Below, piece after piece: positions 63,781 through 64,000 of a DNA stretch of 64,000 nucleotides. This stretch comes from Paenibacillus plantarum (GTDB taxonomy: Bacteria > Bacillota > Bacilli > Paenibacillales > NBRC-103111). The translations under genes were made by a program, and so were the position numbers. A model generated the notes under the pieces. The model saw only the letters and a program-made list of their open reading frames with translations, searched no databases and had not been told where the DNA came from. Location of the stretch: NCBI RefSeq assembly GCF_013141695.1, contig NZ_WHNY01000066.1, positions 62,001 through 126,000 on the forward strand, given 5' to 3'. Numbering within the stretch: position 1 is the stretch's first letter; every line of letters begins with the position of its first letter.

Positions 63781-63898
63781 ACCTGAATTCACATATTGTA
63801 AAGGGTTTTCATTTTTGTTAGTGAACCTTATACAATGTGTGAATTTTTTCTCTTTGAAGAATAAAAAACATGTTAATAATTTTTGGAGGTATTTCACA
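63781..63898 (+). promoter_or_regulatory. Structured 5' leader of the second cold-shock gene
   Basis: It begins ACCTGAATT and folds AATTCACATATTGTA (63786) with TACAATGTGTGAATT (63831), 15 consecutive pairs counting one G-T, continued by AAGGGTT/AACCTT. ACATGTTAATAA (63869) and TTGGAGGTATT follow, as in the first cold-shock leader. Confidence 0.7.
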
Positions 63899-64000
63899 AT
63901 GGCTACTGGTACAGTAAAATGGTTTAACGCAGAAAAAGGTTTCGGTTTCATCGAAGTTGAAGGCGGCAACGATGTATTCGTTCACTTCTCCGCAATCCAA
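63899..64000 (+). CDS. Cold-shock protein, partial (cut by the window end)
   Basis: The first 34 codons of a CspA/CspB-family protein are visible, including TVKWFNAEKGFGFIEVEG and DVFVHFSAI. The visible part is almost identical to the cold-shock protein at 58945-59145. TTGGAGG precedes the ATG. The rest lies beyond the window. Confidence 0.95.
   Translation, partial: MATGTVKWFNAEKGFGFIEVEGGNDVFVHFSAIQ

Overview
The window looks like chromosome of a Gram-positive, spore-forming Paenibacillaceae bacterium, most likely Paenibacillus. The evidence is a GerA/B/C germinant-receptor operon, an S-layer (SLH) protein, Lpl-type sugar ABC transporters paired with YesM/YesN two-component systems, strong AGGAGG ribosome binding sites, frequent TTG/GTG starts, and a guanine-type riboswitch variant beside an 8-oxoguanine deaminase gene. 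No rRNA, tRNA, phage, transposase or CRISPR array was found.

Layout. 0-5.5 kb: rlmN, an ABC-2 exporter operon, a secreted stalk-domain protein and a LiaF-like membrane protein. 6-12.7 kb: thrC, a second stalk-domain protein and a heterodimeric ABC exporter. 12.7-22.3 kb (minus strand): a 1671-residue SLH surface protein, then a SARP-like response regulator and a large hybrid kinase with two kinase cores. 23.2-28.6 kb: an ArsR/SRPBCC/cupin operon with a probably leaderless start, an MFS exporter, and an MhqR-like quinone/electrophile-detoxification regulon with visible operators. 29-34 kb: the fatty-acid desaturase des, and a TetR/MMPL exporter pair. 34.2-38.3 kb: a germination receptor operon with a small two-helix membrane protein at its head. 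38.5-57.4 kb: two adjoining carbohydrate modules. The first is LplB-LplC-LplA-YesN-YesM. The second is SDR, two heparinase II/III-like proteins, a three-gene sugar ABC transporter, YesM and YesN. Neither transporter has its own ATPase gene. The two lyases and the reductase point to a uronic-acid polysaccharide. 57.5-64 kb: an NlpC/P60 hydrolase, a MazG-like pyrophosphohydrolase, a small XRE regulator, two cold-shock genes with a shared structured leader (the second cut by the window end), an 8-oxoguanine deaminase behind a riboswitch, and a membrane-anchored multicopper oxidase.

The most unusual structure lies between the genes. Six intergenic elements of about 176-187 bp each hold four short units, two pointing inward from each side. 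Four elements (class A) use the unit TTAACTG-N9-CAGTTAA or its TTAGATG variant, and all four have unit starts spaced exactly 51, 62 and 51 bp apart. A fifth (class B) uses an unrelated unit, TAACG-N11-CGTTA, at 50, 62 and 50. A sixth (class C) uses a GGGAAC...CTATT unit with 50 bp within each half. Unrelated sequences sharing one geometry, close to whole helical turns, suggest a conserved nucleoprotein or mobile-repeat architecture that I do not recognise. The second notable item is the riboswitch at 61.3 kb, whose terminator shares strands with the aptamer in the arrangement of a genetic ON switch.
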